Part shown: in pieces, positions 23,826 through 31,278 of the stretch | Layout: each line of letters begins with the position of its first letter | Numbering within the stretch: the first letter of the stretch is position 1 | NCBI GenBank assembly: GCA_944331955.1 | Contig: CALVIY010000012.1 | Span: 1-32,958, forward strand | From: an uncultured Bacilli bacterium | GTDB lineage: Bacteria; Bacillota_I; Bacilli_A; RF39; UBA660 | Direction of reading: 5' to 3' | DNA: 32,958 bases | Made by a program: the position numbers and the translations under genes | The notes under the pieces: model-generated | What the model was told of the DNA's origin: nothing | Databases searched by the model: none | The model's input: the letters and a program-made list of their open reading frames with translations, nothing else

Positions 23826-24084
23826 CTATTGACTAATTCTATCTATTATGATACATTGTAAAAGAAAGAGCGACTTGTAAAAAATGATGGAGAAAAGGAG
23901 GTTATGAAAAAAATTAAAAAAAGTATGAATTTTGTAAATTGAGGGTGTTTTTTGGGTGAATTTTGTATTTTTCCCTAGAGAATTTACTAAATTGACCTCT
24001 GATTTAGGAGTGAATTTTCAAAATTACCTTTTTGCAATCCCTTTTATACTATGATATAAGTGTTGCAGAAAGGAAGTGATTTGG
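23826..24084 (+). other. Intergenic stretch with a mini-ORF, otherwise featureless
   Basis: A possible promoter (TTGACT 23829-23834, 17 nt, TACATT 23852-23857) precedes AAGGAGG (23895-23901) and a 12-codon ORF (ATG 23904, stop TGA 23940-23942; MKKIKKSMNFVN). It may be a leader peptide or a decayed gene start. The next 90 nt contain no feature I can identify. Confidence 0.4.
24032..24060 (+). promoter_or_regulatory. Promoter of the Rpn-type nuclease gene
   Basis: TTGCAA (24032-24037), 17 nt, TATAAG (24055-24060). Confidence 0.5.
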
Positions 24085-24978
24085 TTGAAATCACCTAAAA
24101 AGACTGCTGAAGAAAGAATAAAAGAACTACAAGAAAAAGGAGAAGTTTTTCCTGCTTGAAAAGCTAGCAATGATTATATATATAAATCTATTATGACTAA
24201 TTGCTTTCTTTTTAAGGCAGATATGACTTCTAGGATAACTGGTATACCTAAAGACTTAATACTTAAAACTTACTATGAGAAGAATACTGAATTTGTTGTA
24301 AGTAATGCACTAGAACGTGGAAAAAGATCTGATATATTGTTTGGTGTGGAAGGTTATATCATTAACTATGAGTTAAATAATAGATATAGCTTAGCAACTA
24401 TTATAAGAAACGATAATTACTTAGATAAAGTTAAAATAGACATATCAAGTAAAAACTATACTTATAATAATATGCCAATGGCCATTCAGATTAATTTAAA
24501 TAATTTTAATCATCTTAATAAGAAAAATGAAATAGAAGTTTTTAAATCAAGAGATGAAAATGGGGTAGTAGAAAATGTAAAATGGGAGAAATTCCATTTA
24601 AGTTTTTTAAAAGCTTATAAGAAATATAAAAAGGGATTAAAACTTACTAAATTAGATAAAGAAATGTTAATACTAAGATTAAGAAAAATAGAAGAAATAG
24701 AAAAAATAGCGGAAGGAGACGAAGAATTAATGGAAGTTGCAAATGAATTAAAGAGATTAAGTCTTGATATTAATACAGTGGGACAATATGATGAGGCGGA
24801 AGAGATGGAAAAGATGATGAATAGTCTTAGAGAAGAAGGAGAGATGAAAGGTATTAAAAAGGGTGCTAATAATGAGAAAAAGTCTATTGCAAAAACAATG
24901 CTTGCTAAAAAGATGGATATACCTTTAATAAGTGAATTAACTGGTCTTTCTAAAAAACAAATAACAAGTTTGATGTAG
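24085..24978 (+). pseudogene. Rpn/PD-(D/E)XK nuclease family transposase-like gene with in-frame stop
   Basis: Reading from TTG 24085 (AAAGGAAG upstream) gives KSPKKTAEERIKELQEKGEVFPA, then TGA at codon 25 (24157-24159), then KASNDYIYKSIMTN and the rest in the same frame. Homologues of the Rpn-like (recombination-promoting nuclease, PDDEXK) family carry a similar NDYIFKxIM start, so the open part from ATG 24193 (261 residues) lacks the true N-terminus. The catalytic-type pair is the D of GKRSDILF and the E of NYELNN. The tail has the family's GxxKGxxxxxxxIAxxMLxxxM...ISxLTGLSxxxI pattern. GTGATTT/AAATCAC (24076-24094) forms a hairpin around the start codon. TGG to TGA is one base change. Recoding is rejected because core genes use TGA as stop. 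Confidence 0.7.
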
Positions 24979-24981
24979 ATA

Positions 24982-25019
24982 AAAAATACCTAAGATCATA
25001 ATAGATCTCAGGTATTTTT
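24982..25019. terminator. Bidirectional terminator
   Basis: Long stem AAAAATACCTAAGATC (24982-24997) with 25004-25019, one A-C mismatch, 6-nt loop. It serves the nuclease gene and the convergent CPBP protease gene. Confidence 0.85.
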
Positions 25020-25028
25020 ATTTTCTTT

Positions 25029-25712
25029 TTATAATGCAAATATTGATAGTAGTATTAAAGCACTATTATGAATAGCATGCATTATGATAGATGGATATAT
25101 ACTTTTAGTTTCATAATAGGTTAGTGCAAAGAAGAATCCTAAACTACCATAAGGTATTACATAAAGATATTCAACTATATTGCCACTTCCTATTACATGT
25201 AATAAACCAAATATTAATCCAGACGCAGTAGCATAGACCCATTTGTTTTTAAAGATCTTTGATACACCTTTTCTAAACGTTAACTCTTCAGCGATAGGAG
25301 CAAGTATTCCTGCTGTAAATAACATTAAATATGGAGTCGCTGATACTAATCCTTGAACTGCTTGTTCATTACTAGAAGTATTTAAATTAGTTATAAAACT
25401 TATAGTAATATTAGATACGCACATAATCATTAAGCCTATAAACCAATATTTAAATGCAGTATCCATATTTAACTTCCAGTTCTTTTTAAAACTCTTAAAT
25501 TCACTCTTTAACTCTTTAAAATAAAGAATAATCAATAATATTACTAATAATAAATCAGAAAAAGTATTAACAATCGCTAAATCTCCTGCAGTATAGTTAT
25601 TTACATCAATATTAAATATAGCAATTGCAATTACTGAGAAGTAACTACTAAAATAAAAAAGTAAAAATGTAATTAGCCCTTTACATATTTCTAATATTCT
25701 TTCTTTCTTCAT
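25029..25712 (-). CDS. CPBP family intramembrane metalloprotease
   Basis: A 227-residue polytopic membrane protein of the CPBP/Abi (CAAX protease Rce1-like) family. Hydrophobic segments lie near 12-33, 45-64, 88-108, 128-142, 160-175 and 186-225. Motif 1 is APIAEELTFRKGV (E142, E143, R147), motif 2 has H172 (FGLLHV), and H212 with N216 (MHAIHNS) forms motif 4, so the active site looks intact. In Firmicutes such proteins are often linked to bacteriocin immunity or peptide processing; no bacteriocin gene is seen here. The ATG has AGGTGA upstream, and there is its own minus-strand promoter. It is divergent from the rimP operon. Confidence 0.9.
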   Translation of the reverse strand: MKKERILEICKGLITFLLFYFSSYFSVIAIAIFNIDVNNYTAGDLAIVNTFSDLLLVILLIILYFKELKSEFKSFKKNWKLNMDTAFKYWFIGLMIMCVSNITISFITNLNTSSNEQAVQGLVSATPYLMLFTAGILAPIAEELTFRKGVSKIFKNKWVYATASGLIFGLLHVIGSGNIVEYLYVIPYGSLGFFFALTYYETKSIYPSIIMHAIHNSALILLSIFAL

Positions 25713-25730
25713 AAAATCACCTACTATATA

Positions 25731-25759
25731 ATAATAACATTAAATAAGTTTTTTGACAA
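25731..25759 (-). promoter_or_regulatory. Promoter of the CPBP protease gene
   Basis: Minus strand TTGTCA (25759-25754), 17 nt, TATTAT (25736-25731) with TG extension. Its -35 shares bases with the opposing promoter. Confidence 0.75.
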
Positions 25760-25781
25760 AAATATTTTTATATAGTATAAT
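25753..25781 (+). promoter_or_regulatory. Consensus promoter of the rimP-nusA-ylxR-infB operon
   Basis: TTGACA (25753-25758), 17 nt, TATAAT (25776-25781): full sigma-A consensus. It shares its -35 with the divergent CPBP promoter (25754-25759). Confidence 0.88.
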
Positions 25782-25795
25782 TAGTTTTAAGAAAG

Positions 25796-25822
25796 GAGTG
25801 AAGTTTTTAAAAAACTTCGCTC
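25796..25822 (+). promoter_or_regulatory. Hairpin in the rimP operon leader
   Basis: GAGTGAAG (25796-25803) pairs with CTTCGCTC (25815-25822, one G-U pair), extended by a T5/A6 stretch, with a few T residues after it. It is placed between promoter and rimP; possibly an attenuator or an mRNA-stabilising structure. Confidence 0.55.
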
Positions 25823-25843
25823 TTTAGTTTGTAAGGAGGAGTT

Positions 25844-26092
25844 ATGAAAGAAAAAGTAAAAAAATTAGTAGATGATAATATTAAAGACTTAGGACTTTTT
25901 GTTAGTGATGTTTATTATTCTACTGAAGAAGGAATTAAAACTTTAAATGTTGAACTTGATAGTGATGAAGTTATTGATGTTAATAGAATAACAGAAGCGA
26001 CTAAAATAATTAGTCCAATTATGGATGATAATAATTTATGTGATGATATAGATGTACTTGATATACATTCTAAAGAAAAAGGAGATGAGTAA
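25844..26092 (+). CDS. rimP: Ribosome maturation factor RimP, N-domain only
   Basis: RimP helps assemble the 30S subunit. Its identity comes from position and from the N-domain features: a first helix, GLFVSDVYYSTEEGIKTLNVELDSDEVIDVNRITEATKIISPIMD, and the final DDIDVLDIHS. Length is only 82 residues, against about 150 in most bacteria; the C-terminal SH3-like domain is absent and the stop is followed at once by nusA. The ATG follows AAGGAGGAG. There is no sign of a frameshifted C-terminal domain, since nusA begins 1 nt after the stop. The protein may work with the N-domain alone, or the gene may be a lineage-specific truncation. Confidence 0.8.
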   Translation: MKEKVKKLVDDNIKDLGLFVSDVYYSTEEGIKTLNVELDSDEVIDVNRITEATKIISPIMDDNNLCDDIDVLDIHSKEKGDE

Positions 26093-26093
26093 G

Positions 26094-27311
26094 ATGAATG
26101 GAAAAGAATTTCTTAAGGCAGTTGATTTAGTTGTTAAAGAAAAGCATATTGATAAAGAAATAATTTTCGAAGCGATGAGAAATGCCTTAACTAGTGCATA
26201 TAAGAAAAATGCTAAGACTAAAAATAATAATGTTAAAGTTTTAATTAATGAAAATACAGGAGATATTAAAGTTATTTCTTATTTAACTGTAGTAGAAGAT
26301 GATAAAATGACTAAGGAAGAGTATGAAGATGCTTTGTTTGAGCGTTATGCAGAAGATGAAGAGTTAGATACTGAGATTAGTGAGAAAGAGTTTAAAGAAG
26401 AAGAAAAAGCTAAGGAAAAAGAAGAGGATGATAAAGAAAAGATTAGTTTCTTTAATCCTGCTGTTGAGATAAAACTTAGTGATGCCAGAAAAATAGATAA
26501 AACAGTTAATGTTGGAGATACTATTGATACTGAAGTTACACCTAAAGACTTTGGTAGAGTTGCAGCATCTACTGCTAAACAAGTAGTTATTCAAAAAATA
26601 AGAGAAGCAGAAAGAAGTAGTATAACTGATGAATTTGGAGATAAACAAGATGAATTACTTGTTGGTACTGTTTCATTAGAAGATACAGATAACTACTTTA
26701 TAGACTTAGGACGTACTAATGGTATATTACCTAAAAAAGATATAATACCTGGTGAAAAAATAAAAATGGGTAGCCAGATTAAAGTTTATGTTACTAAAGT
26801 AGATAATAATGGTAGAAGTTTACTTGTTCTTTTAAGTAGAAGGCATTATGGCTTTGTTAAAAGACTTTTTGAAAATGAAATACCAGAATTATCTGATGGT
26901 ACAGTACTTCTTTACAGTGTTGCAAGAGAAGCAGGAGTTAGAAGTAAAGTAGCAGTATATTCAGAAAATCCTAAAGTAGATCCAATTGGAGCATGTATAG
27001 GAGAAAGAGGAGCGCGTATTGCCAATATAATCACAGAACTTAATGGTGAGAAAGTAGATATTGTTAAATATGATAGCGATCCTGCTGTATTTATAGAAAA
27101 TGCTTTAAGTCCTGCTAAAGAGTTAACAGTTTTAATTACTGATCCTAAGAAAAAAGAAGCATTAGTAATAGCAGATGGAGATAATTTCTCACTTGCTATT
27201 GGTAAAAAAGGACTTAATGCTAAACTTGCAACTAGACTTACTAAATATAAAATAGATATTAAAACAACAGAACAAGCTAAGGAAATGGGCATTAGTATTA
27301 AATCAGAATAG
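26094..27311 (+). CDS. nusA: Transcription factor NusA
   Basis: RNA polymerase-binding elongation, pausing and termination factor. Domains: N-terminal RNAP-binding domain with an unusually long acidic lysine/glutamate-rich insert (about residues 70-118), S1 domain (about 185-255, LVGTVSLEDTDNYFIDLG), KH1 (about 290-330, DPIGACIGERGARI) and KH2 (about 350-400, AIGKKGLNAKLATRLTKYKIDI). Length 406 is at the Firmicutes norm, without the C-terminal acidic repeats of proteobacterial NusA. The start at 26094 is preferred over 26085 because AAAAAGGAG (26076-26084) abuts the earlier ATG and MNGKEFLKAVDLV is the usual N-terminus. Second gene of the operon. Confidence 0.96.
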   Translation: MNGKEFLKAVDLVVKEKHIDKEIIFEAMRNALTSAYKKNAKTKNNNVKVLINENTGDIKVISYLTVVEDDKMTKEEYEDALFERYAEDEELDTEISEKEFKEEEKAKEKEEDDKEKISFFNPAVEIKLSDARKIDKTVNVGDTIDTEVTPKDFGRVAASTAKQVVIQKIREAERSSITDEFGDKQDELLVGTVSLEDTDNYFIDLGRTNGILPKKDIIPGEKIKMGSQIKVYVTKVDNNGRSLLVLLSRRHYGFVKRLFENEIPELSDGTVLLYSVAREAGVRSKVAVYSENPKVDPIGACIGERGARIANIITELNGEKVDIVKYDSDPAVFIENALSPAKELTVLITDPKKKEALVIADGDNFSLAIGKKGLNAKLATRLTKYKIDIKTTEQAKEMGISIKSE

Positions 27312-27320
27312 GAGGTATTT

Positions 27321-27581
27321 ATGAAGACTAGAAAGATTCCTCTTAGAACCTGTGTTGTAACAGGTGAAAAATTAGATAAAAGAGATATGCTAAGAATAGT
27401 TAGAGATAAAGATTTTAATGTAAAAGTTGATTTAACAGGAAAGATGAACGGTAGAGGTGCATATATTAAAAGAGATGTAAAAGTTTTAGATGAAGCGATT
27501 AAGAAAAAAAGTTTAGAGCGAAAACTAGAATGTTCTATTAGTGATGAGGTATATGATGAAATAAGAAAAATATTAGAGTGA
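27321..27581 (+). CDS. ylxR: RNA-binding protein YlxR (RnpM family)
   Basis: An 86-residue YlxR/RnpM (DUF448) protein; in Bacillus it binds RNase P RNA and other RNA. Signature: PLRTCVVTGEKLDKRDMLRIV and GRGAYIKRD. Length is as expected (about 90). Preceded by AGGAGG and followed after TGA (27579-27581) by infB. The stop TGA and infB are in the same frame, so the genes would be fused if TGA were read as Trp; the normal length and the separate infB ribosome site GAGGTGA argue against that. The usual partner ylxQ is missing. Confidence 0.92.
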   Translation: MKTRKIPLRTCVVTGEKLDKRDMLRIVRDKDFNVKVDLTGKMNGRGAYIKRDVKVLDEAIKKKSLERKLECSISDEVYDEIRKILE

Positions 27582-27590
27582 GGTGATTTT

Positions 27591-29714
27591 ATGACAATTA
27601 GAGATTATGCAGAAGATATTAATAAAAGTATAGAAGATGTTTTAGCACATATGGAAAGCCTTTCTATGGATGTCAGTGATGTAGAAAGAGTACTTAGTGA
27701 TGATGAAGTAATACTTTTAGATAATTCTTTTCAAGATGAAGAAGATTATGTAGAAGAAGATAATACAGATGAAGAGATGATTAAAGATTACTCTTTAGAT
27801 GAGAAAGCTGAACAAATAGCATATGATTCTAATCTTGCTAATGATAATGATGTTAAAACTAGTAAAGTAAAGAAAGTTAAAAGACAAGATAAAGATAATA
27901 ATTTTAAACAAGAAAGAAAGAAGATATATAAACATAAAGAGAAACTTCAAAGTAATGAACAAGAATTAGATGATAATACTTTACTATATAAAGAAGGTAT
28001 GACTGTAACAGAGTTAGCGAAAGCTCTTGATGTTCCTGTTAGTCAAATTATTATGAAATTAATGGGATTAGGTATTATGGCTACTGCTAATAATTCTCTT
28101 AGTTTTGAAGATGTAGAAGTGTTAGCTTTAGATTATGATAAAACTGTTAAGAAAGAGGAGACTGCTGATATTTCTAATTTTGAAAACTATGAGATAGAAG
28201 ATAAGGAAGAAGATTTAGTAGAACGTCCTCCTGTTGTTACTATTATGGGACATGTTGATCATGGTAAGACAACTCTTCTTGATTATATTAGAAAAAGTAA
28301 TGTTGCAAGTGGAGAAGCTGGTGGTATTACTCAAGAGATTGGCGCTTATCAAGTAGAATATAATGGTAAGAAGATAACATTTATTGATACTCCAGGACAT
28401 GCTGCTTTTACAGAAATGAGAGCAAGAGGTGCTAGTGTTACTGATATAGTTATCATTATAGTAGCAGCAGATGATGGAGTTATGCCACAGACAAGGGAAG
28501 CAATAGATCATGCTAAAGCTGCTAATGTTCCTATAATAGTATGTATTAATAAAATAGATAAACCTGAAGCTAATATTGATAGAGTTATGACAGGACTTGT
28601 AGAAGCAGGTCTTACTCCTGAAGAATGGGGAGGAGATACATTAGTTAATAAGATATCTGCTATAACAGGTGAAGGTGTTGAAGAATTACTTGAAAATATC
28701 TTATTAATAGCAGAAATGAGTGAATTGAAAGCAAATCCTAATCGTTATGCTACAGGAACTGTTTTAGAAAGTAAAATGGATAAACATGTTGGAGCATTAG
28801 CAACTTTACTTATAGGAAATGGTACTTTAAGATTAGGAGATCCTATTGTTGTAGGAACATCTTTTGGAAAGGTTAGAACTCTAAAAGATGATTTAGGAAG
28901 AAATATTGTAGAAGCTTTACCTGCTATGCCAGTTGAAATTACAGGACTTTCTAGTGTTCCTAGTGCTGGTGATAAATTTATGGCTTTTGAAACTGAAAAA
29001 CAAGCTAAACAAATTGCAAATGATAGAGCATTAAGAGAAAAAGAAGCTGATAGTAATAGAACTGGTATGAGTTTAGATGAACTATTTAGTAAAATTAATG
29101 ATGGCTTAAAAGAGATAAATGTAGTATTAAAAACAGATACTAATGGTAGTTTAGAAGCTGTTAGATCATCACTTGAGAAAATAGAAGTAGAAGGTGTTAA
29201 AATTAGTATTATACGTGGTGCTGTTGGTGCTATTACTGAAAGTGATATCGTTCTAGCTTCCGCTTCTAATGCTATTATAATAGGCTTTAATGTTAGAGGA
29301 ACTAATAAAGTAATGGATATGGCTAAACAATATAATATTGAAATAAGACTTTATGATATTATTTATAAAGTAGTTGAAGATATGGAAAAAGCTATGAAAG
29401 GTATGCTTGAACCTATTTATGAAGAGAAAGTTACAGGAACAGTAGAAGTTAGACAGTTATTTAAATTCTCTAAAGTAGGTATGATAGCAGGTTGTCATGT
29501 AACAAGTGGTATTATTAAAAATAATGATAAAGCTAGAGTAATAAGAGATGGTATTGTTATATATAATGGATCTATAAAAAGTCTTCAACATGAAAAAGAT
29601 CAAGTTAAAGAAATAACTAAAGATCATGATTGTGGACTTACATTAGATAACTTTCAAGATTATAAAGAAGGAGATTCTATTGAAGTATACGAACTTGTAG
29701 AAATTGAAAGATAA
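27591..29714 (+). CDS. infB: Translation initiation factor IF-2
   Basis: GTPase that brings initiator tRNA to the ribosome. A variable acidic/lysine-rich N-terminal region contains an IF2N domain ([20 protein letters not shown]). The G domain has G1 GHVDHGKT (220-227), G3 DTPGHAAF and G4 NKID, followed by domain II, domain III and the C-terminal fMet-tRNA-binding domain ([18 protein letters not shown]). Length 707 is normal for Bacillota. The ATG is in the context GAGGTGATTTTATG. The first 40 residues ([21 protein letters not shown]) look like a second IF2N-like unit. rbfA, usually next, is replaced by a terminator. Confidence 0.97.
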   Translation: MTIRDYAEDINKSIEDVLAHMESLSMDVSDVERVLSDDEVILLDNSFQDEEDYVEEDNTDEEMIKDYSLDEKAEQIAYDSNLANDNDVKTSKVKKVKRQDKDNNFKQERKKIYKHKEKLQSNEQELDDNTLLYKEGMTVTELAKALDVPVSQIIMKLMGLGIMATANNSLSFEDVEVLALDYDKTVKKEETADISNFENYEIEDKEEDLVERPPVVTIMGHVDHGKTTLLDYIRKSNVASGEAGGITQEIGAYQVEYNGKKITFIDTPGHAAFTEMRARGASVTDIVIIIVAADDGVMPQTREAIDHAKAANVPIIVCINKIDKPEANIDRVMTGLVEAGLTPEEWGGDTLVNKISAITGEGVEELLENILLIAEMSELKANPNRYATGTVLESKMDKHVGALATLLIGNGTLRLGDPIVVGTSFGKVRTLKDDLGRNIVEALPAMPVEITGLSSVPSAGDKFMAFETEKQAKQIANDRALREKEADSNRTGMSLDELFSKINDGLKEINVVLKTDTNGSLEAVRSSLEKIEVEGVKISIIRGAVGAITESDIVLASASNAIIIGFNVRGTNKVMDMAKQYNIEIRLYDIIYKVVEDMEKAMKGMLEPIYEEKVTGTVEVRQLFKFSKVGMIAGCHVTSGIIKNNDKARVIRDGIVIYNGSIKSLQHEKDQVKEITKDHDCGLTLDNFQDYKEGDSIEVYELVEIER

Positions 29715-29715
29715 A

Positions 29716-29738
29716 AAAAGAAGCTTAAGGCTTCTTTT
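29716..29738. terminator. Bidirectional terminator after infB
   Basis: AAAAGAAGC (29716-29724) with GCTTCTTTT (29730-29738), loop of 5 nt; T runs on both sides. The stop codon of the convergent membrane protein (29725-29727) is in the loop. Confidence 0.85.
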
Positions 29739-30093
29739 GTAGTTTATTGATACCGATAATAGAACCTATAGAAGTAGTTAAGATAATTATTATGCTATAA
29801 ATAAAAGTTCTTATATCAAAAGTACTATTAGTAATTATTTTTATTATTATCATAATAAGTATAAAGATAGCACCTAGTTTTAATCCTTCTAAAATACCAT
29901 ATTTATCGGTGTTTTTACCAAGTATTAAAGCATTAATAAATAAAGTAGCAAGGACAATAATCATTTTCATAATATTATAAATATTATTACTTATAATATC
30001 AAAATAATAAAGAGTATTTAGAAGTAAACCAAGTATTATAATACTTAATAGAGTAAAGAGTATAACTTTACCTAATCTTTTTAAATAATTCAT
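29725..30093 (-). CDS. TIGR04086-like small membrane protein
   Basis: A 122-residue protein with four hydrophobic segments (about 7-25, 37-56, 65-84 and 93-113). The arrangement, with a charged GKxxxKYGxLEGLKLG segment between helices 2 and 3, matches the TIGR04086/YrzE family of Firmicutes membrane proteins of unknown function. The ATG at 30093 is chosen because AGGTGATA lies 4 nt upstream; an in-frame GTG at 30102 overlaps that site. It is divergent from trpS and convergent with infB. The family assignment is made from memory. Confidence 0.7.
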   Translation of the reverse strand: MNYLKRLGKVILFTLLSIIILGLLLNTLYYFDIISNNIYNIMKMIIVLATLFINALILGKNTDKYGILEGLKLGAIFILIMIIIKIITNSTFDIRTFIYSIIIILTTSIGSIIGINKLQKKP

Positions 30094-30124
30094 TAGTATC
30101 ACCTAATAAATATTATGTTGAAAG

Positions 30125-30153
30125 TTGAAACATTATGTAATTAATGATAAAAT
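30125..30153 (+). promoter_or_regulatory. Promoter of trpS
   Basis: TTGAAA (30125-30130), 17 nt, TAAAAT (30148-30153). The leader is too short for a T-box, so tryptophan control of the usual Firmicutes kind is absent. Confidence 0.65.
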
Positions 30154-30174
30154 TAAAAAAACGAGGTGAAAGAA

Positions 30175-31218
30175 ATGAAAAGAATAATTTTAACAGGTGA
30201 TAGACCTACTGGTAATTTACATTTAGGACATTATGTAGGATCATTAAAAAATAGAGTTAAGATGCAAGAAGATGGTAACTATGATGAGATGTATGTTTTT
30301 ATCGCTGATACACAAGCTTTAACAGATAATTTTAATAATCCTAAGAAAGTTAGAGATAGTGTAATAGAAGTAGCATTAGATTATTTATCTGTAGGGCTAG
30401 ATCCTTCTAAAGTGACTATCTTTATTCAGAGTATGATTAGAGCATTACCAGAGCTTACCATGTATTATATGAATTTAGTAACACTTGCAAGGTTAGAGAG
30501 AAACCCTACTGTAAAAAGTGAAGTTAAACAAAAAGATTTTGGTAGTAGTATTCCTGTTGGATTTTTAAATTATCCTATTAGTCAAACAGCAGATATAACT
30601 GCTTTTGATGCTACTATTGTACCTGTTGGAGAAGATCAATTACCTATGTTAGAACAAGCAAGAGAAATTGTTAGAAGTTTTAATAATATATATGGAGAGA
30701 CTTTAGTAGAACCTAAAGCGGTAATTCCTGATAATGAAGTATGTAGAAGACTTCCTGGTACTGATGGTAAAGCTAAGATGAGTAAATCTTTAGGTAATTG
30801 TATATATTTAAAAGATGATAGTGAAACTGTTAAGAAGAAAGTTATGGGAATGTATACTGATCCTAATCATTTAAGAGTAGAAGATCCTGGGAATACTAAA
30901 GATAATACAGTATTTATATATTTAGAAGCACTTGCAACTGATGAACATTTTAAGAAGTATTTACCTAATTATAAGAATCTAGATGAGTTGAAAGCTCATT
31001 ATGAAAAAGGTGGTTTAGGAGATGTTAAAGTAAAGAAATTCCTTTATGATGTAATAGAAGATACATTAAAGCCTATAAGGGAAAGAAGAAAGTATTATGA
31101 AGAGAATATTGATAAAGTCTATGATATTTTAAAAGAAGGTAGTAAAAAAGCAGATTTAAAAGCAGAAGAGACTTTAAAACGTGTAAAGAAAGCAATGTTA
31201 ATAGATTATTTTGAATAA
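30175..31218 (+). CDS. trpS: Tryptophanyl-tRNA synthetase
   Basis: Class I aminoacyl-tRNA synthetase that charges tRNA-Trp. The HIGH-type motif is HLGH (16-19, after TGDRPTGNL) and the KMSKS loop is KMSKS (201-205). Other family segments are YPISQTADI and VPVGEDQLPMLEQARE. Length 347 is normal. The ATG at 30175 follows GAGGTGA (30163-30169) and is preferred over the in-frame GTG 30166, which lies within that ribosome site. It is a single-gene unit with its own promoter and a strong terminator. Confidence 0.96.
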   Translation: MKRIILTGDRPTGNLHLGHYVGSLKNRVKMQEDGNYDEMYVFIADTQALTDNFNNPKKVRDSVIEVALDYLSVGLDPSKVTIFIQSMIRALPELTMYYMNLVTLARLERNPTVKSEVKQKDFGSSIPVGFLNYPISQTADITAFDATIVPVGEDQLPMLEQAREIVRSFNNIYGETLVEPKAVIPDNEVCRRLPGTDGKAKMSKSLGNCIYLKDDSETVKKKVMGMYTDPNHLRVEDPGNTKDNTVFIYLEALATDEHFKKYLPNYKNLDELKAHYEKGGLGDVKVKKFLYDVIEDTLKPIRERRKYYEENIDKVYDILKEGSKKADLKAEETLKRVKKAMLIDYFE

Positions 31219-31227
31219 AAGTTCTTT

Positions 31228-31257
31228 AATAATAACACATTTTGTGTTATTATTTTT
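31228..31257 (+). terminator. Terminator after trpS
   Basis: Perfect 12-bp stem AATAATAACACA (31228-31239) with TGTGTTATTATT (31243-31254), 3-nt loop, then T residues. Confidence 0.85.
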
Positions 31258-31278
31258 ATATAAAGATAGGGTGAGATT

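Noticed and set aside
24157-27581. TGA read as tryptophan (genetic code 4), suggested by the in-frame TGA in the nuclease gene and by ylxR-TGA-infB being in one frame.
   Set aside because: All core genes are uninterrupted and use TGG for Trp; YlxR has normal length and infB has its own ribosome site. A nonsense mutation is simpler.
26364-28511. Minus-strand ORFs inside nusA and infB.
   Set aside because: They are shadow frames of strongly conserved genes, without start signals.
30103-30174. T-box or other riboswitch before trpS.
   Set aside because: The space from promoter to start is about 20 nt, too short for any such element.
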